Under the pieces are notes generated by a model. The model saw nothing but the letters and a program-made list of their open reading frames with translations, did not search any database and was not told the origin of the DNA. This document shows, one piece after another, positions 26,368 through 36,383 of a DNA stretch of 64,000 nucleotides. The stretch comes from Mycobacterium sp. E1214. GTDB taxonomy: Bacteria > Actinomycetota > Actinomycetes > Mycobacteriales > Mycobacteriaceae. Every line of letters starts with the position of its first letter. Position 1 is the stretch's first letter. The position numbers and the translations under genes are program-made. Location of the stretch: positions 1 through 64,000 of the forward strand of contig NZ_LZJC01000050.1 in NCBI RefSeq assembly GCF_001666755.1, in the 5' to 3' direction.

Positions 26368-27447
26368 ATGGCAAGCCCGTCCAAGCTGCGTGTGATCCAG
26401 TGGGCGACCGGGGGTGTCGGGCGCGCCGCCATCGAATGCGTGGCTAATCACCCACAGCTCGAATTGGTCGGCTGCTGGGTGCACTCGGCGGACAAGAACG
26501 GCCGCGACGTCGGTGAGATCCTCGGCGGCGCACCGCTGGGCGTCACCGCCAGCAACAACGCCGACGAGGTGTTGGCGCTGCCCGCCGACTGCGTCGTCTA
26601 CAGTCCCTTGATCCCCAACGACGACGAGGTGATCGCGATCTTGCGATCCGGCAAGAACGTCGTCACCCCGGTCGGCTGGGTCTATCCCGACGTGGACAAC
26701 CCTCGGCACCGCGCGGTCGCCGACGCCGCCGTCGCGGCGGGGGTCACGCTGCACGGCTCGGGCATTCACCCCGGGGGCATCACGGAACGCTTTCCCCTGA
26801 TGGTCTCGTCGCTGTCGTCGGCGGTCACCCACGTCCGCGCCGAGGAATTCTCCGACATCCGCACCTACAACGCACCAGATGTGGTGCGCCACATCATGGG
26901 CTTCGGCGGCACCCCCGAGGAGGCCATGGGTGGGCCGATGGCCGGCCTGCTCGAGGCCGGGTTCAAGCAATCGGTCCGAATGATCGCCGAGCACATGGGT
27001 TTTCGGATCGACCCCAACATCAGGACCATTCAGGACGTCGCGGTGGCGACCGCCGACATCGACTACGCGCCCTTCCCGATCACCGCGGGCAAGGTGGCGG
27101 CGCGGCGGTTCCGCTGGCAGGCCCTGGTCGACGGCGAGCCGGTCATCACCGCGGCGGTCAACTGGCTGATGGGTGAGGAGAACCTTGATCCCGCCTGGCA
27201 CTTCGGCGAGCAGGGCGAGCGCTTCGAGGTCGAGATCACCGGCGACCCCACCATCAACCTGACCTTCAAGGGCCTGCAACCGGAGACGATCGCCGAAGGG
27301 CTGGTGAAGAACCCGGGCGTCGTGGTCACCGCCAACCACTGTGTCAACGCCATCCCGGATGTCTGCGCCGCCGAACCCGGCATCAAGACCTACCTGGACC
27401 TGCCGCTGTTCGCGGGCCGCCCGGCGCCCAAGCTCGCCGCCCAGTGA
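26368..27447 (+). CDS. NAD(P)-binding dihydrodipicolinate-reductase-like dehydrogenase
   Basis: Protein of 359 residues with the Rossmann start VIQWATGGVGRAA and the same overall plan as the protein at 5068-6135. Both end in a Y-x-D-L-P-L motif near the C-terminus (TYLDLPLF here, TYADLPLT there). The ATG at 26368 has CGGAGG eight bases upstream. It is the first gene of a run with an SDR and a TetR gene, a layout usual for inducible degradation of steroids, terpenes or other hydrophobic compounds; the substrate is unknown. Confidence 0.87.
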   Translation: MASPSKLRVIQWATGGVGRAAIECVANHPQLELVGCWVHSADKNGRDVGEILGGAPLGVTASNNADEVLALPADCVVYSPLIPNDDEVIAILRSGKNVVTPVGWVYPDVDNPRHRAVADAAVAAGVTLHGSGIHPGGITERFPLMVSSLSSAVTHVRAEEFSDIRTYNAPDVVRHIMGFGGTPEEAMGGPMAGLLEAGFKQSVRMIAEHMGFRIDPNIRTIQDVAVATADIDYAPFPITAGKVAARRFRWQALVDGEPVITAAVNWLMGEENLDPAWHFGEQGERFEVEITGDPTINLTFKGLQPETIAEGLVKNPGVVVTANHCVNAIPDVCAAEPGIKTYLDLPLFAGRPAPKLAAQ

Positions 27448-27457
27448 CCGTGGCCCC

Positions 27458-28231
27458 GTGAGCTACAGCCACCCCGACTCGATGCGCGGGCACGCCGCGA
27501 TCGTCACCGGCGCCGCGCAGGGCGTCGGCAAGGGTGTGGCCGCCGCCCTGCTCGAACGCGGCGCGTCGGTGCTGGTGGTCGACATTCAGGAGGAACGTCT
27601 GGGCGCCACCACCGACGAGCTGCGCGCGGCCGGCCGGGTCGAGCAGCTGGTCACCGACTTGCGCGATCCGGCCAGCGCCGCACGGATCGTCGCCGCGGCG
27701 GTGGACGCGTTCGGGGCCGTGCACGGCCTGGTCAACAACGCCATCGCCACCAACGAACCGAAGGCATTCGTCGACATCACCACCGAGGACATCGCGCTGG
27801 GCCACGACGTCGGTCCCCGGGCCACCTTTCTGTTGATGCAGGCCGTGCATCCGGTGATGGTCGAGGCGGGTGGCGGGTCGATCGTGAACCTCGGCTCGGG
27901 CACCGGCACCGGCGGCGAGCCCAAGTGGGGCGGGTACGCGGCCGCCAAAGAGGCGATCCGCGGATTGTCGAAGGTGGCCGCCCTGGAGTGGGGGCGCGAC
28001 AACATCCGGGTCAACGTCGTCTGCCCGTTCGCCGAGTCCGAGGGCGTCAAGTTCTGGAAGTCGTTCGCGCCCAAGGAATACGAGAAGGCGGTGAGCCGCG
28101 TCCCGATGAAGCGGATCGGTGACGTGCGCACCGACGTGGGCGCGTTGGTGGCGTTCCTGCTCGGATCCGACGCCTCCTTCGTCACCGGGCAGACCATTCA
28201 CGTCGACGGCGGGATCGGCTGCTTTCGGTGA
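27458..28231 (+). CDS. Short-chain dehydrogenase/reductase
   Basis: Classical SDR of 257 residues from GTG 27458; an in-frame ATG at 27482 would remove eight residues. The cofactor motif is TGAAQGVG, NNA follows in LVNNAIATN, and the catalytic YAAAK is about residue 161. The C-terminal SFVTGQTIHVDGGIGCF is the usual SDR end. It follows the dehydrogenase gene by ten bases and its stop overlaps the tetR start. Confidence 0.92.
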   Translation: MSYSHPDSMRGHAAIVTGAAQGVGKGVAAALLERGASVLVVDIQEERLGATTDELRAAGRVEQLVTDLRDPASAARIVAAAVDAFGAVHGLVNNAIATNEPKAFVDITTEDIALGHDVGPRATFLLMQAVHPVMVEAGGGSIVNLGSGTGTGGEPKWGGYAAAKEAIRGLSKVAALEWGRDNIRVNVVCPFAESEGVKFWKSFAPKEYEKAVSRVPMKRIGDVRTDVGALVAFLLGSDASFVTGQTIHVDGGIGCFR

Positions 28232-28857
28232 GCACCGCCGGGCACGAGTCACTGCGGGATCGGCAGCGTGCGCAGATCCGCGCCGAAATCCGGCGGGCGG
28301 CGTTCCGGCTGTTCGTCGAACGCGGCTACGAGGCCGTGACCACCGAGGAAATCGCCACCGCGGCAGGGGTTTCCGCACGCACGTTCTTCAGGCACGTCCC
28401 GGCGAAGGAGGACCTGCTGCTGGCCCCCGTCCGCCACGGGGGCGCCGTCATCGTCGGCCTCCTCGAGGCTCGCCCGGCCGGCGAGCCGCCGGACGTGGCC
28501 CTGATCAACGCGATCATCGCCCGGACCCGCTCGTTCGACCACTCCGACACCGAGGAGTGGCGGAAAGCTCTGCTGGTCTCCGGCGACCTGCTCGACAAGG
28601 TCAAGGTGCACACCCCCGCCGACCAGGAACGTGCGACGAAGCTGATCGCCGAGCGGATGGGGTCACGTCCGGGGACCGATCTGCGGCCCGGCTTGCTGGT
28701 TCACCTCGCATTCGCCGCCGCGGATTTCGCGTTCCAGCAATGGGTTCGGCAATCCCGCGCCCCGCGGCCGCTGGACGGTTACGTGGCCGAGGCGCTGGAC
28801 GCGGTCAAAAGCCCGCACTGGAGGCGCTCGCGCCGGATCACGTCGCCGGGCGCGTGA
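28228..28857 (+). CDS. TetR family transcriptional regulator
   Basis: Protein of 209 residues. The DNA-binding domain is at residues 17-65 with helix-turn-helix EEIATAAGVSARTFFRHVPAKEDLL. Its GTG start overlaps the SDR stop by four bases. As last gene of its operon it probably controls the operon promoter, where an inverted repeat overlaps the -35. The ligand-binding half has no recognised signature. Confidence 0.9.
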   Translation: MSTAGHESLRDRQRAQIRAEIRRAAFRLFVERGYEAVTTEEIATAAGVSARTFFRHVPAKEDLLLAPVRHGGAVIVGLLEARPAGEPPDVALINAIIARTRSFDHSDTEEWRKALLVSGDLLDKVKVHTPADQERATKLIAERMGSRPGTDLRPGLLVHLAFAAADFAFQQWVRQSRAPRPLDGYVAEALDAVKSPHWRRSRRITSPGA

Positions 28858-28915
28858 GTGCCCGCCACGGCGACGAAGAGGCCGCGCGGCACCAGCCGTC
28901 CCATTACCCAGCGGC

Positions 28916-29920
28916 TCATGATTCGCGCCGCGCCGCTTCGGGGTTGGCGACGCGAATCGGAGCACCGTCGAGCCAGGCCAGCACCGCCTCCACGGTGTCG
29001 GCGTAGAAGGCGGCCAACATCTCTCGTGTGACATAGCCCAGATGCGGCGACAGCGTCACGTTGGGGAGCCGCCGCAGCGGGTGGTCGGCCGGCAGCGGCT
29101 CGATGTCGAAGACGTCGAGCCCGGCGGCGGCGATGCGCCGCGACCGCAGCGCGCCGAGCAGCGCGGCCTCGTCGACGATCGGGCCCCGCGAGGTGTTGAT
29201 CAGGTACGCGTCCGGCTTCATCAGCGCCAGCTCGGACGCGCCGATCAGGCCCCGCGTGCGCTCGGAGAGCACCACGTGCACGGACACCACGTCGGCCCGC
29301 TCGAATAGCTCGGCCTTCTCGACCCGTACCGCGCCCACCCGGGCGGCGGCCTGCGCGGTCAGGTTCTGGCTCCAGGCAATGACGTTCATGCCGAAGGCGG
29401 CGCCGTACTCGGCCATCCGGGTGCCGATTCGGCCCAGGCCCACGAGCCCGAGCGTCTTTCCCGCCAGCGTCACCCCGGTGCTGGTCTGCCACCCGCCGGC
29501 GCGCATCCGGTGGTGCTCTTCGGCCAGGTTGCGCACCGTCGCGAGCAGCAGGCCCCACGCGAATTCCGGGGTGGCGTCGCGCAGCGAGCGGAACCGCGGG
29601 TGAGAGAAGTCGGAGTGGGCGACCAGGACGCCGTGCTCGGTGGCGGCGGCCATGTCCAAGTTGGGCAGGGCCTTGCCCACGATCGTGATCAGCCGCAGCT
29701 CGGGCAGGCGTTCGATCAGCGTGCGCGGGAAGGCCATTCGCTCGCGCAGCGTGCAGACCACATCGAAGTGCCGGAGGGCCTGCGCGGCGTCGTCCTCGGA
29801 CAAATGCCGGTCGAACACCGTGAGCTCGGCGCGCGCCCGCACCGGTGACCAGTCGGCCAGCTCGACGGCCACGCCGCCGTAGTCGTCGACGATCGCGACG
29901 CGGCGGGTGGGTTCTCCCAT
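28916..29920 (-). CDS. D-isomer-specific 2-hydroxyacid dehydrogenase
   Basis: Protein of 334 residues. The NAD-binding motif is GLVGLGRIGTRMAEYG. The catalytic residues are visible in order: arginine in NTSRGPIV, glutamate in DVFDIEPL and histidine in LSPHLGYV. Relatives include phosphoglycerate, formate and hydroxypyruvate dehydrogenases; it lacks the ACT domain of SerA. It is the third gene of an operon with an MDR oxidoreductase and an aldehyde dehydrogenase, 21 bases after the aldehyde dehydrogenase stop, suggesting a sequence of ketone/aldehyde/hydroxyacid steps in catabolism of an unknown compound. Confidence 0.92.
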   Translation of the reverse strand: MGEPTRRVAIVDDYGGVAVELADWSPVRARAELTVFDRHLSEDDAAQALRHFDVVCTLRERMAFPRTLIERLPELRLITIVGKALPNLDMAAATEHGVLVAHSDFSHPRFRSLRDATPEFAWGLLLATVRNLAEEHHRMRAGGWQTSTGVTLAGKTLGLVGLGRIGTRMAEYGAAFGMNVIAWSQNLTAQAAARVGAVRVEKAELFERADVVSVHVVLSERTRGLIGASELALMKPDAYLINTSRGPIVDEAALLGALRSRRIAAAGLDVFDIEPLPADHPLRRLPNVTLSPHLGYVTREMLAAFYADTVEAVLAWLDGAPIRVANPEAARRES

Positions 29921-29941
29921 GGCCCCTATTGAACCTGGGGC

Positions 29942-31402
29942 TCAGATTGCGTACTCACGCGGCTCGTGTTGAACGGAGATCCACTGTTCGGTGGTGAATT
30001 CGTCGATGGCCCATTGACCGCCGAAACGGCCGATCCCCGAACTTTTTTCGCCACCGAAGGCGGTGTTGGCGTCGTCGTTGACCGGCGAATCGTTGATGTG
30101 CGTCATGCCTACGTCGATGCGCCGCGCGAAACGCACCGCCCGTTCGACGTCGCCGCTGAACACCGCCGAGGACAGCCCGTAGGGGGTGTCGTTGGCCAGC
30201 CGCAGCGCGTCGGCCTCGTCCTCGGCGCGGATCACCGTCATCACGGGGCCGAACACCTCTTCGCGGGCGGTCGGGGCGTCGTTGCCCGCCGTCAGGACGT
30301 GCGGTGGCAGGGCCAGGCCGGTCGGCCCGAAGGGGTCGCCGCCACATAACAGTTCACCGCCGTCCTTCGCCGCCCGCGCCACCTTGTCCTGGATCGAGTC
30401 CAGCTGCGATCGGTTGATGATCGGCCCCAGCTGCGTGGCCGGGTCGGACGGGTCGCCAACGCGCAGCAATTTCGCCCGCGCCACAAAGCGTTCGACGAAG
30501 TCGTCGTAGATGCCGGCGTCCACGATGATCCGGTTGGCGATCATGCAGATTTGGCCCTGGTGGAAGAACGACCCGAAGATCGCGGCGTCGACCGCGAGCT
30601 TGAGGTCGGCGTCGTCGAGGATGACCACCGGCCCGTTGCCCCCGAGTTCGAGGGCGGTCCGCTTGAGCGCCGCCTTCTGGGCGATCCCCTCGCCCACCTT
30701 GGTGGACCCGGTGAACGACACCACCTTCGCGGCCGGGTGCTGCACGATGGCGTCGCCGATCTCCGATCCCGACCCGATCAGCACCGACAGCAATCCCGGC
30801 GGGAGGCCCGCCTCCTCGTAGATGCGGGCCAGCAGCAGCCCACCGGTGACGGGTGTGTCCCCGGCCGGCTTGAGCACCACAGCGTTGCCGACGGCCAGAG
30901 CCGGTGCGACCGACCGATTCGACAGCTGCATGGGGAAATTCCAGGGCGAGATGACGGCGACCACGCCGACGGGCTCCCGGTAGACGCGGCTCTCCTTGCC
31001 GGGCACGTCCGACGGCATGATCTTGCCCTCGACGTGGTGCGGCATCGACGCCGCCTCCCAGAGCACGGCCAGCGCCTGGCTCCACTCCAATTCGGCCTTG
31101 GCCAGGGTCCCACCGGTCTCGCGCACCAGCCACTCGGTGATCTCGTCCTTGCGCCAGGTCATCACGTCGGCGGCGCGGCGCAATACGCCCGCGCGCCCCG
31201 ACGGGGGCCGGGCGGCCCACTCGCGTTGCGCGCGCGACGCGGTGTCGTACGCCTCGTCGAGGTCGCCGGCGTCGGCTTGGGCGATCTCGGTCAGCGTCTC
31301 CCCGGTCCACGGGTCGGTATCGGCGCGCTTCTCACCGGACGACCCGGTGCGCCAACGGGTTCCAATCGGCATCGACGTGAACGGTCCGTAACGGTCGGTC
31401 AT
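29942..31402 (-). CDS. Aldehyde dehydrogenase
   Basis: Protein of 486 residues. The general-base glutamate lies in LELGGNGP, the nucleophilic cysteine in GQICMIANR about 34 residues later, and SPWNFP with its asparagine supports the oxyanion hole. The pattern is closest to the benzaldehyde/vanillin dehydrogenase group. It uses NAD or NADP to oxidise an aldehyde to an acid. The ATG overlaps the stop of the MDR gene by four bases (ATGA). Confidence 0.94.
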   Translation of the reverse strand: MTDRYGPFTSMPIGTRWRTGSSGEKRADTDPWTGETLTEIAQADAGDLDEAYDTASRAQREWAARPPSGRAGVLRRAADVMTWRKDEITEWLVRETGGTLAKAELEWSQALAVLWEAASMPHHVEGKIMPSDVPGKESRVYREPVGVVAVISPWNFPMQLSNRSVAPALAVGNAVVLKPAGDTPVTGGLLLARIYEEAGLPPGLLSVLIGSGSEIGDAIVQHPAAKVVSFTGSTKVGEGIAQKAALKRTALELGGNGPVVILDDADLKLAVDAAIFGSFFHQGQICMIANRIIVDAGIYDDFVERFVARAKLLRVGDPSDPATQLGPIINRSQLDSIQDKVARAAKDGGELLCGGDPFGPTGLALPPHVLTAGNDAPTAREEVFGPVMTVIRAEDEADALRLANDTPYGLSSAVFSGDVERAVRFARRIDVGMTHINDSPVNDDANTAFGGEKSSGIGRFGGQWAIDEFTTEQWISVQHEPREYAI

Positions 31403-32325
31403 GGGGCCACTCCGAGTTTGATATGCGGGCCGGATTCCTGGTCGTGCCAGGCCCGCTGAGCGTCCTCCAGGGAATACCGGCGCGTCTCGACGCTGATCCG
31501 TCCCTCGGCGGCGTGTTCGGTGATTTCCCGGTAACCGTCGCGCAGCACGTCGGGTCCCATCGCGTCGTTGAGGTGCCCCACGTGGGTGCGCCCGGTCAAC
31601 GACCGGAACGGCACCTCGGCGGTCGGTCCCGCGCCTTCGCCGACGGTGATCAGCGTGGCCCCGTTCGCGGTGGCGTCCAGGGCCGCGAGGAACGGCTTGC
31701 CATAGACGAGGTCGATCACCACGTCGTAGCCGCCCGCATCGCCGGCCTCGGCCCGCAGGGATTCCGCGTCGTCGTCACCGCCGAGCTGCACCGTGGCGTC
31801 CGCGCCGAGGGCGCGCGCCTGTTCCAGGGCGTCCGGGTTGCGGCCCGCACCCACAACCCGGCCCGCGCCAAGCAGTTTGGCCACCTGCACGGCGATGCGG
31901 CCGACCACCCCGGTGGCGCCCAGCACCAACACGGACTGGCCGTGTGACACGTCGGCGTGCCGCGTCAGCGGCAACCACGCCGCCAGCCCGGCGATGCCGC
32001 ATGCCACGGCGAGGTCGTCGTCGACGCCGTCGGGAACGGGAAAGGTCTTCGCCGGGTCGATGCGGCAGCGTTGCGCCCACGACCCGAACGGATCCGGCGG
32101 CGCGTTGAAGTACACGCGCTTGCCGCCCAACGTGCCGACCCCTTCCCTGCCGACCACGGACGGAATCACCGGTTGCCCCATCTTCCCCGACGCCAGGATG
32201 AGGTCCACCGGGTTGCATCCGGCGAGGGTGACCTCGACGATGTCGCGGCGGGGATCGCCGTCGGGTTCGTCGAAGTCCCGGACCGTCGGGTTCTGCCCCG
32301 CCGCTTCTAGCACCGCCGCGCGCAT
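31399..32325 (-). CDS. Zinc-free MDR family oxidoreductase (quinone-oxidoreductase-like)
   Basis: Medium-chain dehydrogenase/reductase of 308 residues from ATG 32325, preceded by GGAGGT. The coenzyme motif LVLGATGVVGRIAVQ is typical of NADPH:quinone reductases. The structural and catalytic zinc cysteine patterns of alcohol dehydrogenases are absent. It is the first gene of the MDR-ALDH-hydroxyacid dehydrogenase operon. The substrate is not known. Confidence 0.9.
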   Translation of the reverse strand: MRAAVLEAAGQNPTVRDFDEPDGDPRRDIVEVTLAGCNPVDLILASGKMGQPVIPSVVGREGVGTLGGKRVYFNAPPDPFGSWAQRCRIDPAKTFPVPDGVDDDLAVACGIAGLAAWLPLTRHADVSHGQSVLVLGATGVVGRIAVQVAKLLGAGRVVGAGRNPDALEQARALGADATVQLGGDDDAESLRAEAGDAGGYDVVIDLVYGKPFLAALDATANGATLITVGEGAGPTAEVPFRSLTGRTHVGHLNDAMGPDVLRDGYREITEHAAEGRISVETRRYSLEDAQRAWHDQESGPHIKLGVAP

Positions 32326-32429
32326 ACGACCTCCACGTCCTCCGATGTGCAGCTGACGCAAAGGGTTTCCCCGGACGGCGGATCGAAACGGTCCGCTCAG
32401 CCGCGCCTATCCGGCAAGCGAAACGGCCG
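32326..32429. other. 104-bp gap between operon start and prpR end
   Basis: It holds the ribosome-binding site GGAGGT of the MDR gene on the minus strand. I see no clear promoter hexamer pair, repeat or small gene. Confidence 0.4.
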
Positions 32430-33842
32430 TCACGAGATGACCGGCGGGTAGGGCAGGTCGGTGCTGCTGTCGGGGTTGACGTACACCGGGTGCCCCAGCG
32501 AGGGAAAGGCCCGCTGCGGGCACGCCGGTCGATCGCAGATCTTGCAGCCGGCGCCGATCGGCACGGTGGCCTCGGGGTCCGCGGGGTCGATGCCGACGGA
32601 GTAGATCAGCTTGTTCGCGTGCGCGACGTCGCAGCCGAGCCCGATGGCGAAGCTCTTGTCCGGACCCAGGTATCGGCTGGGCTCCGTCGTGGTGGTGCGC
32701 GCCACCCAGAAGTAGGTGCGCCCGTCGGGCATCTGCGCCACCTGGGTCAGGAATTGACCCGGGCGGGCAAACGCGTGGTGCACCACCCACAGCGGGCAGT
32801 TTCCGCCGACGCGGGAAAAGTGAAAGGCGTTGGCGGACTGGCGCTTTGAGATGTTTCCGGCGCTGTCGGTGCGGACGAAGATGAACGGAATCCCACGCGC
32901 ACCGGGCCGTTGCAAGGTCGACAGCCGATGACAGATGGTCTCGAAGCCCACCTCGAACCGGCGGGCCAGGTAATCGATGTCGTACCGCGCCCGTTCCGCG
33001 GCGCCGAGGAAGGCCCGGTACGGCAGCAGCAGCGCGCCGGCGAAGTAATTGGCGAGCCCGATGCGGGCCACGCCCCGCGCGTCGTCACTGAGCTGGTCGT
33101 CGGCGGCGATGATCCCGGCAATCATCCTGTCCTGGGTGAGCAGCGCGATCTGTGTGGCCAGCTGGAAGGCGCGCTGCCCGGGCAGCAACCAGCGGGCCAG
33201 ATACAGGGTTTGCGATTCGGGGGCGAAGAGGCGCTTGGCGTTGGCGCTCAACACCTGGCCGTCGTCGATCACCACCGTCACGCCGAGTTGCGCGCCGAGC
33301 AGCTCGGCAAGTTGTCCGTCGAGCCCACCGATGCGCAAGCGGGCCTTCGCAAACAGCTCTTCGGCCGCGACGTCCAACTCGGCCACGTGATTTTTCCGGT
33401 CGTAGAAGAAGTCCCGCACTTCCTCGAACGGCATCGACTGCTGCGGCGGCACCGACAGGTCGAGGTTGGCGCGGCTGTGCAGCGCCTCGAGGTCGGCCGT
33501 GGTGTCGTGCAGCCGCCGGTGCAGGTTGACCAGCGTCTGGCCGATCTCCGGCATGCGGGCGACGAGCTCCTCGATCTGCGCATCGGTGGCCGGCGTGTCG
33601 GTGAGCACCTCCCTGAGATCCGAGACCAGGCGGGCATCGGAGTCCGGGGCGAAGTATTGCGACGGCAGGTCGAAGCGCTCGGCGAGGGTCAGCAACACCG
33701 CCACGGTGATCGGCCGTTGGTCGTTTTCGAGTTGGTTGACGTAGCTGGTCGACAGTCCCAGGACACGCGCCAGCGCCACCTGGGTCAGCCCCTGCTCCTC
33801 ACGCAACCGCCGCAGCCGCGCTCCGGCGAACGTCTTCGCCAC
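32430..33842 (-). CDS. prpR: PrpR/RamB-type regulator of propionate metabolism
   Basis: Protein of 470 residues. An XRE-type helix-turn-helix lies at residues 5-58 ([21 protein letters not shown]). A DUF955/IrrE-like central domain and a short-chain fatty-acyl-CoA-binding C-terminal domain follow. Cysteines at GLGCDV and [10 protein letters not shown] fit the ligands of the iron-sulfur cluster reported for M. tuberculosis PrpR (Rv1129c). GTG 33842 is chosen: TACCGT (33850-33855, minus) is seven bases upstream, indicating a leaderless mRNA, and an earlier GTG at 33851 would fall in that hexamer. It is divergent from prpD and two operator-like repeats lie between them, so it likely activates prp genes and controls itself. 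Confidence 0.93.
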   Translation of the reverse strand: MAKTFAGARLRRLREEQGLTQVALARVLGLSTSYVNQLENDQRPITVAVLLTLAERFDLPSQYFAPDSDARLVSDLREVLTDTPATDAQIEELVARMPEIGQTLVNLHRRLHDTTADLEALHSRANLDLSVPPQQSMPFEEVRDFFYDRKNHVAELDVAAEELFAKARLRIGGLDGQLAELLGAQLGVTVVIDDGQVLSANAKRLFAPESQTLYLARWLLPGQRAFQLATQIALLTQDRMIAGIIAADDQLSDDARGVARIGLANYFAGALLLPYRAFLGAAERARYDIDYLARRFEVGFETICHRLSTLQRPGARGIPFIFVRTDSAGNISKRQSANAFHFSRVGGNCPLWVVHHAFARPGQFLTQVAQMPDGRTYFWVARTTTTEPSRYLGPDKSFAIGLGCDVAHANKLIYSVGIDPADPEATVPIGAGCKICDRPACPQRAFPSLGHPVYVNPDSSTDLPYPPVIS

Positions 33843-33865
33843 CCGCCTCACGGTACCCGCGGCAG

Positions 33866-33883
33866 TTTCGCAAACTTCGCAAA
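33866..33883. promoter_or_regulatory. PrpR/RamB-type operator repeats
   Basis: TTCGCAAA occurs twice, at 33867-33874 and 33876-33883 (minus-strand TTTGCGAA), as direct repeats nine bases apart. This matches the motif I recall for mycobacterial PrpR and RamB sites. It covers the -35 region of the prpR promoter and lies about 40 bases upstream of the prpD -35. Confidence 0.68.
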
Positions 33884-33924
33884 ACCGCCCCGCACAGGAC
33901 ACAAAAATACGCTTTTGCAGTGCC

Positions 33925-33953
33925 TTTACCGGCTCGACGCCCGTGCGTACTGT
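33925..33953 (+). promoter_or_regulatory. prpD promoter, leaderless transcript
   Basis: TTTACC (33925-33930) and TACTGT (33948-33953) are 17 bases apart. The -10 ends seven bases before the ATG at 33961, so the prpDBC-pyc mRNA probably begins at the start codon; no ribosome-binding site is present. Confidence 0.62.
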
Positions 33954-33960
33954 GCGGCTT

Positions 33961-35469
33961 ATGCGCATTCACGACGTTCGGACCCGGCGTAGCGCCGAAA
34001 ACTTCCCCCGCACCGAGCATCTGGCGTGGAAGGTCGCCGAGGTCGCCGCGGACCCCGTCGAGGTGCCCTCCGACACCGCGGCGATGGTGATCAACCGCAT
34101 CATCGACAACGCGGCGGTCAGCGCCGCGTCGATCACCCGCCGGCCGGTCACCGCCGCCCGCGCGCAGGCTGTGGCGCACCCCCATTCCGCGGCGGGCGCC
34201 AAGGTGTTCGGTGTCGACGGTGATTACTCACCGGAATGGGCGGCCTGGGCCAACGGGGTGGCCGTGCGCGAGTTGGACTTTCACGACACGTTTTTGGCTG
34301 CCGAATACTCCCACCCCGGCGACAACATCCCCGCCCTGGTCGCGGTCGCCCAGCACCTCGGGGTCGGCGGTGCCGACCTGATCCGCGGCATCGCCACCGG
34401 CTATGAGATCCAGGTCGACCTGGTCAAGGGAATCTGCTTGCACGAGCACAAGATCGACCACGTCGCGCACCTGGGCCCGTCCGTGGCCGCCGGGCTGGGC
34501 ACCATGCTGCGCCTCGACAAGGAGACGATCTACCAGGCCGTCGGCCAGGCGCTGCACCTGACCACCGCGACCCGGCAGTCCCGCAAGGGCCTGATCTCGA
34601 GCTGGAAGGCCTACGCCCCGGCCTGGGCCGGGAAGGTCGCCATCGAAGCCGTCGACCGCGCCATGCGCGGTGAGGGCGCGCCGGCACCCATTTGGGAGGG
34701 CGAGGACGGCGTCATCGCCTGGCTGTTGTCGGGCCCCGAGCACACCTATCAGGTGCCGCTGCCCGAACCGGGCGAGCCCAAGCGCGCCATCCTCGACACC
34801 TACACCAAGGAGCATTCGGCCGAGTACCAGAGCCAGGCGCTGATCGACCTGGCCCGCAGGCTACGCGACCGGATCGGTGACCTCGAGCAGATCGCGACGA
34901 TCGCGCTGCACACCAGCCACCACACCCACTACGTGATCGGCACGGGTTCGGGCGACCCGCAGAAGTTCGACCCGGACGCCTCCCGCGAGACCCTGGACCA
35001 CTCGGTCATGTACATCTTCGCCGTGGCGCTGCAGGACGGCACCTGGCATCACGAGCGTTCCTACGCGCCGGAGCGAGCACACCGGCCCGACACCGTCGAG
35101 CTGTGGCGCAAGGTGTCGACCGTCGAGGATCCCGAGTGGACCCGGCGCTACCACTCCAACGACCCGGGCGAGAAGGCGTTCGGCGCCCGTGCCGAGATCA
35201 CCCTGCGAAGCGGCGAGGTCATTGTCGACGAGATCGCGGTCGCCGACGCACACCCGCTGGGGGCGCGGCCATTCGAGCGCAAGCAATACATCGGGAAGTT
35301 CACCGAGCTGGCCGAGGGCGTCGTGTCCGACGGCGAGCAGCGCCGGTTCCTCTCGGCCGTCGAGGCACTGCCGGACCTGCAGGCGGGCGCGTTGGGTGCG
35401 CTCAACATCACCGTCGGACCCCTGGTGCTCGACAAGGCGCCGACGATCCCACCGGGGATCTTCGGATGA
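33961..35469 (+). CDS. prpD: 2-methylcitrate dehydratase PrpD
   Basis: Protein of 502 residues of the MmgE/PrpD family. Typical stretches are the [12 protein letters not shown] region, [19 protein letters not shown] and [38 protein letters not shown] broken across the helical domain. PrpD removes water from 2-methylcitrate to give 2-methyl-cis-aconitate, the second step of the methylcitrate cycle used on odd-chain fatty acids and cholesterol. It is the first gene of the operon; prpB starts within its stop codon. Confidence 0.95.
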   Translation: MRIHDVRTRRSAENFPRTEHLAWKVAEVAADPVEVPSDTAAMVINRIIDNAAVSAASITRRPVTAARAQAVAHPHSAAGAKVFGVDGDYSPEWAAWANGVAVRELDFHDTFLAAEYSHPGDNIPALVAVAQHLGVGGADLIRGIATGYEIQVDLVKGICLHEHKIDHVAHLGPSVAAGLGTMLRLDKETIYQAVGQALHLTTATRQSRKGLISSWKAYAPAWAGKVAIEAVDRAMRGEGAPAPIWEGEDGVIAWLLSGPEHTYQVPLPEPGEPKRAILDTYTKEHSAEYQSQALIDLARRLRDRIGDLEQIATIALHTSHHTHYVIGTGSGDPQKFDPDASRETLDHSVMYIFAVALQDGTWHHERSYAPERAHRPDTVELWRKVSTVEDPEWTRRYHSNDPGEKAFGARAEITLRSGEVIVDEIAVADAHPLGARPFERKQYIGKFTELAEGVVSDGEQRRFLSAVEALPDLQAGALGALNITVGPLVLDKAPTIPPGIFG

Positions 35470-36383
35470 GTGGACTGATCGGCAGCGCCGTGCCCGCGAC
35501 CGAGAAACGCGCCCGGTTACGGAGCGGCCTGCAAGGCGGTGTGCTGCAACGGTATCCGGGCGCGTTCTCGCCGCTGGTAGCCAAACTCATCGCCGAGATC
35601 GGGTTCGACGGGGTGTACGTGTCCGGCGCGGCACTCTCGGCCGACCTGGGGCTGCCCGACGTCGGCCTGACCACCTTGACGGAGGTTAGCGGGCGCGGGG
35701 CGCAGATCGCGTCGGTGACCGACCTGCCCACCCTGATCGACGCGGACACCGGCTTCGGGGAACCGATGAGCGCCGCCCGCACGGTGACGGTGCTCGAAGA
35801 CGCCGGACTGGCCGGCCTGCACCTGGAGGACCAGGAAAACCCGAAGCGCTGCGGGCATCTCGACGGCAAGGCGGTGGTGCCGGCCGCCGACATGATCAAG
35901 CGGTTGCGGGCCGCCGTGGCCGCCCGCCGCGACCCCAACTTCGTCATCTGCGCCCGCACCGATGCCGCCGGCGTGGAAGGCCTGGCGGCCGCGATCGACC
36001 GGGCCAAGGCCTACACCGACGCGGGCGCTGACCTGATCTTCACCGAGGCCCTGCGCGGGCCGGCGGAGTTCGAGCGGTTCCGCGACGCGGTCGACACCCC
36101 GTTGCTGGCCAATATGACCGAGTTCGGCAAGTCGCCGCTGTTGACCGCCCAGCAGTTGTCCGACATCGGCTACAACGCCGTCATCTACCCGGTGACGACG
36201 CTGCGGCTGGCCATGCGCGCCGTCGAGCTGGGATTGCGCGAAATCGCCTCCAGCGGAACGCAATCGGGGATTCTCGACAACATGCAGCACCGAAGCCGGC
36301 TCTACGAGCTGCTCCGCTACGCCGACTACAACCAATTCGATTCCGAGATCTACAACTTCGCCCTGCAAGGAGTCACGCCGTGA
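35466..36383 (+). CDS. prpB: 2-methylisocitrate lyase PrpB
   Basis: Protein of 305 residues of the isocitrate lyase/PEP mutase superfamily. The catalytic KRCGH motif is at residues 127-131 and metal-binding DADTGFG at 92-98. PrpB splits methylisocitrate into pyruvate and succinate. The ATG overlaps the prpD stop by four bases. In M. tuberculosis, as I recall, a dedicated prpB is missing and isocitrate lyase does the job, so its presence here marks a complete dedicated cycle. Confidence 0.95.
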   Translation: MSGLIGSAVPATEKRARLRSGLQGGVLQRYPGAFSPLVAKLIAEIGFDGVYVSGAALSADLGLPDVGLTTLTEVSGRGAQIASVTDLPTLIDADTGFGEPMSAARTVTVLEDAGLAGLHLEDQENPKRCGHLDGKAVVPAADMIKRLRAAVAARRDPNFVICARTDAAGVEGLAAAIDRAKAYTDAGADLIFTEALRGPAEFERFRDAVDTPLLANMTEFGKSPLLTAQQLSDIGYNAVIYPVTTLRLAMRAVELGLREIASSGTQSGILDNMQHRSRLYELLRYADYNQFDSEIYNFALQGVTP

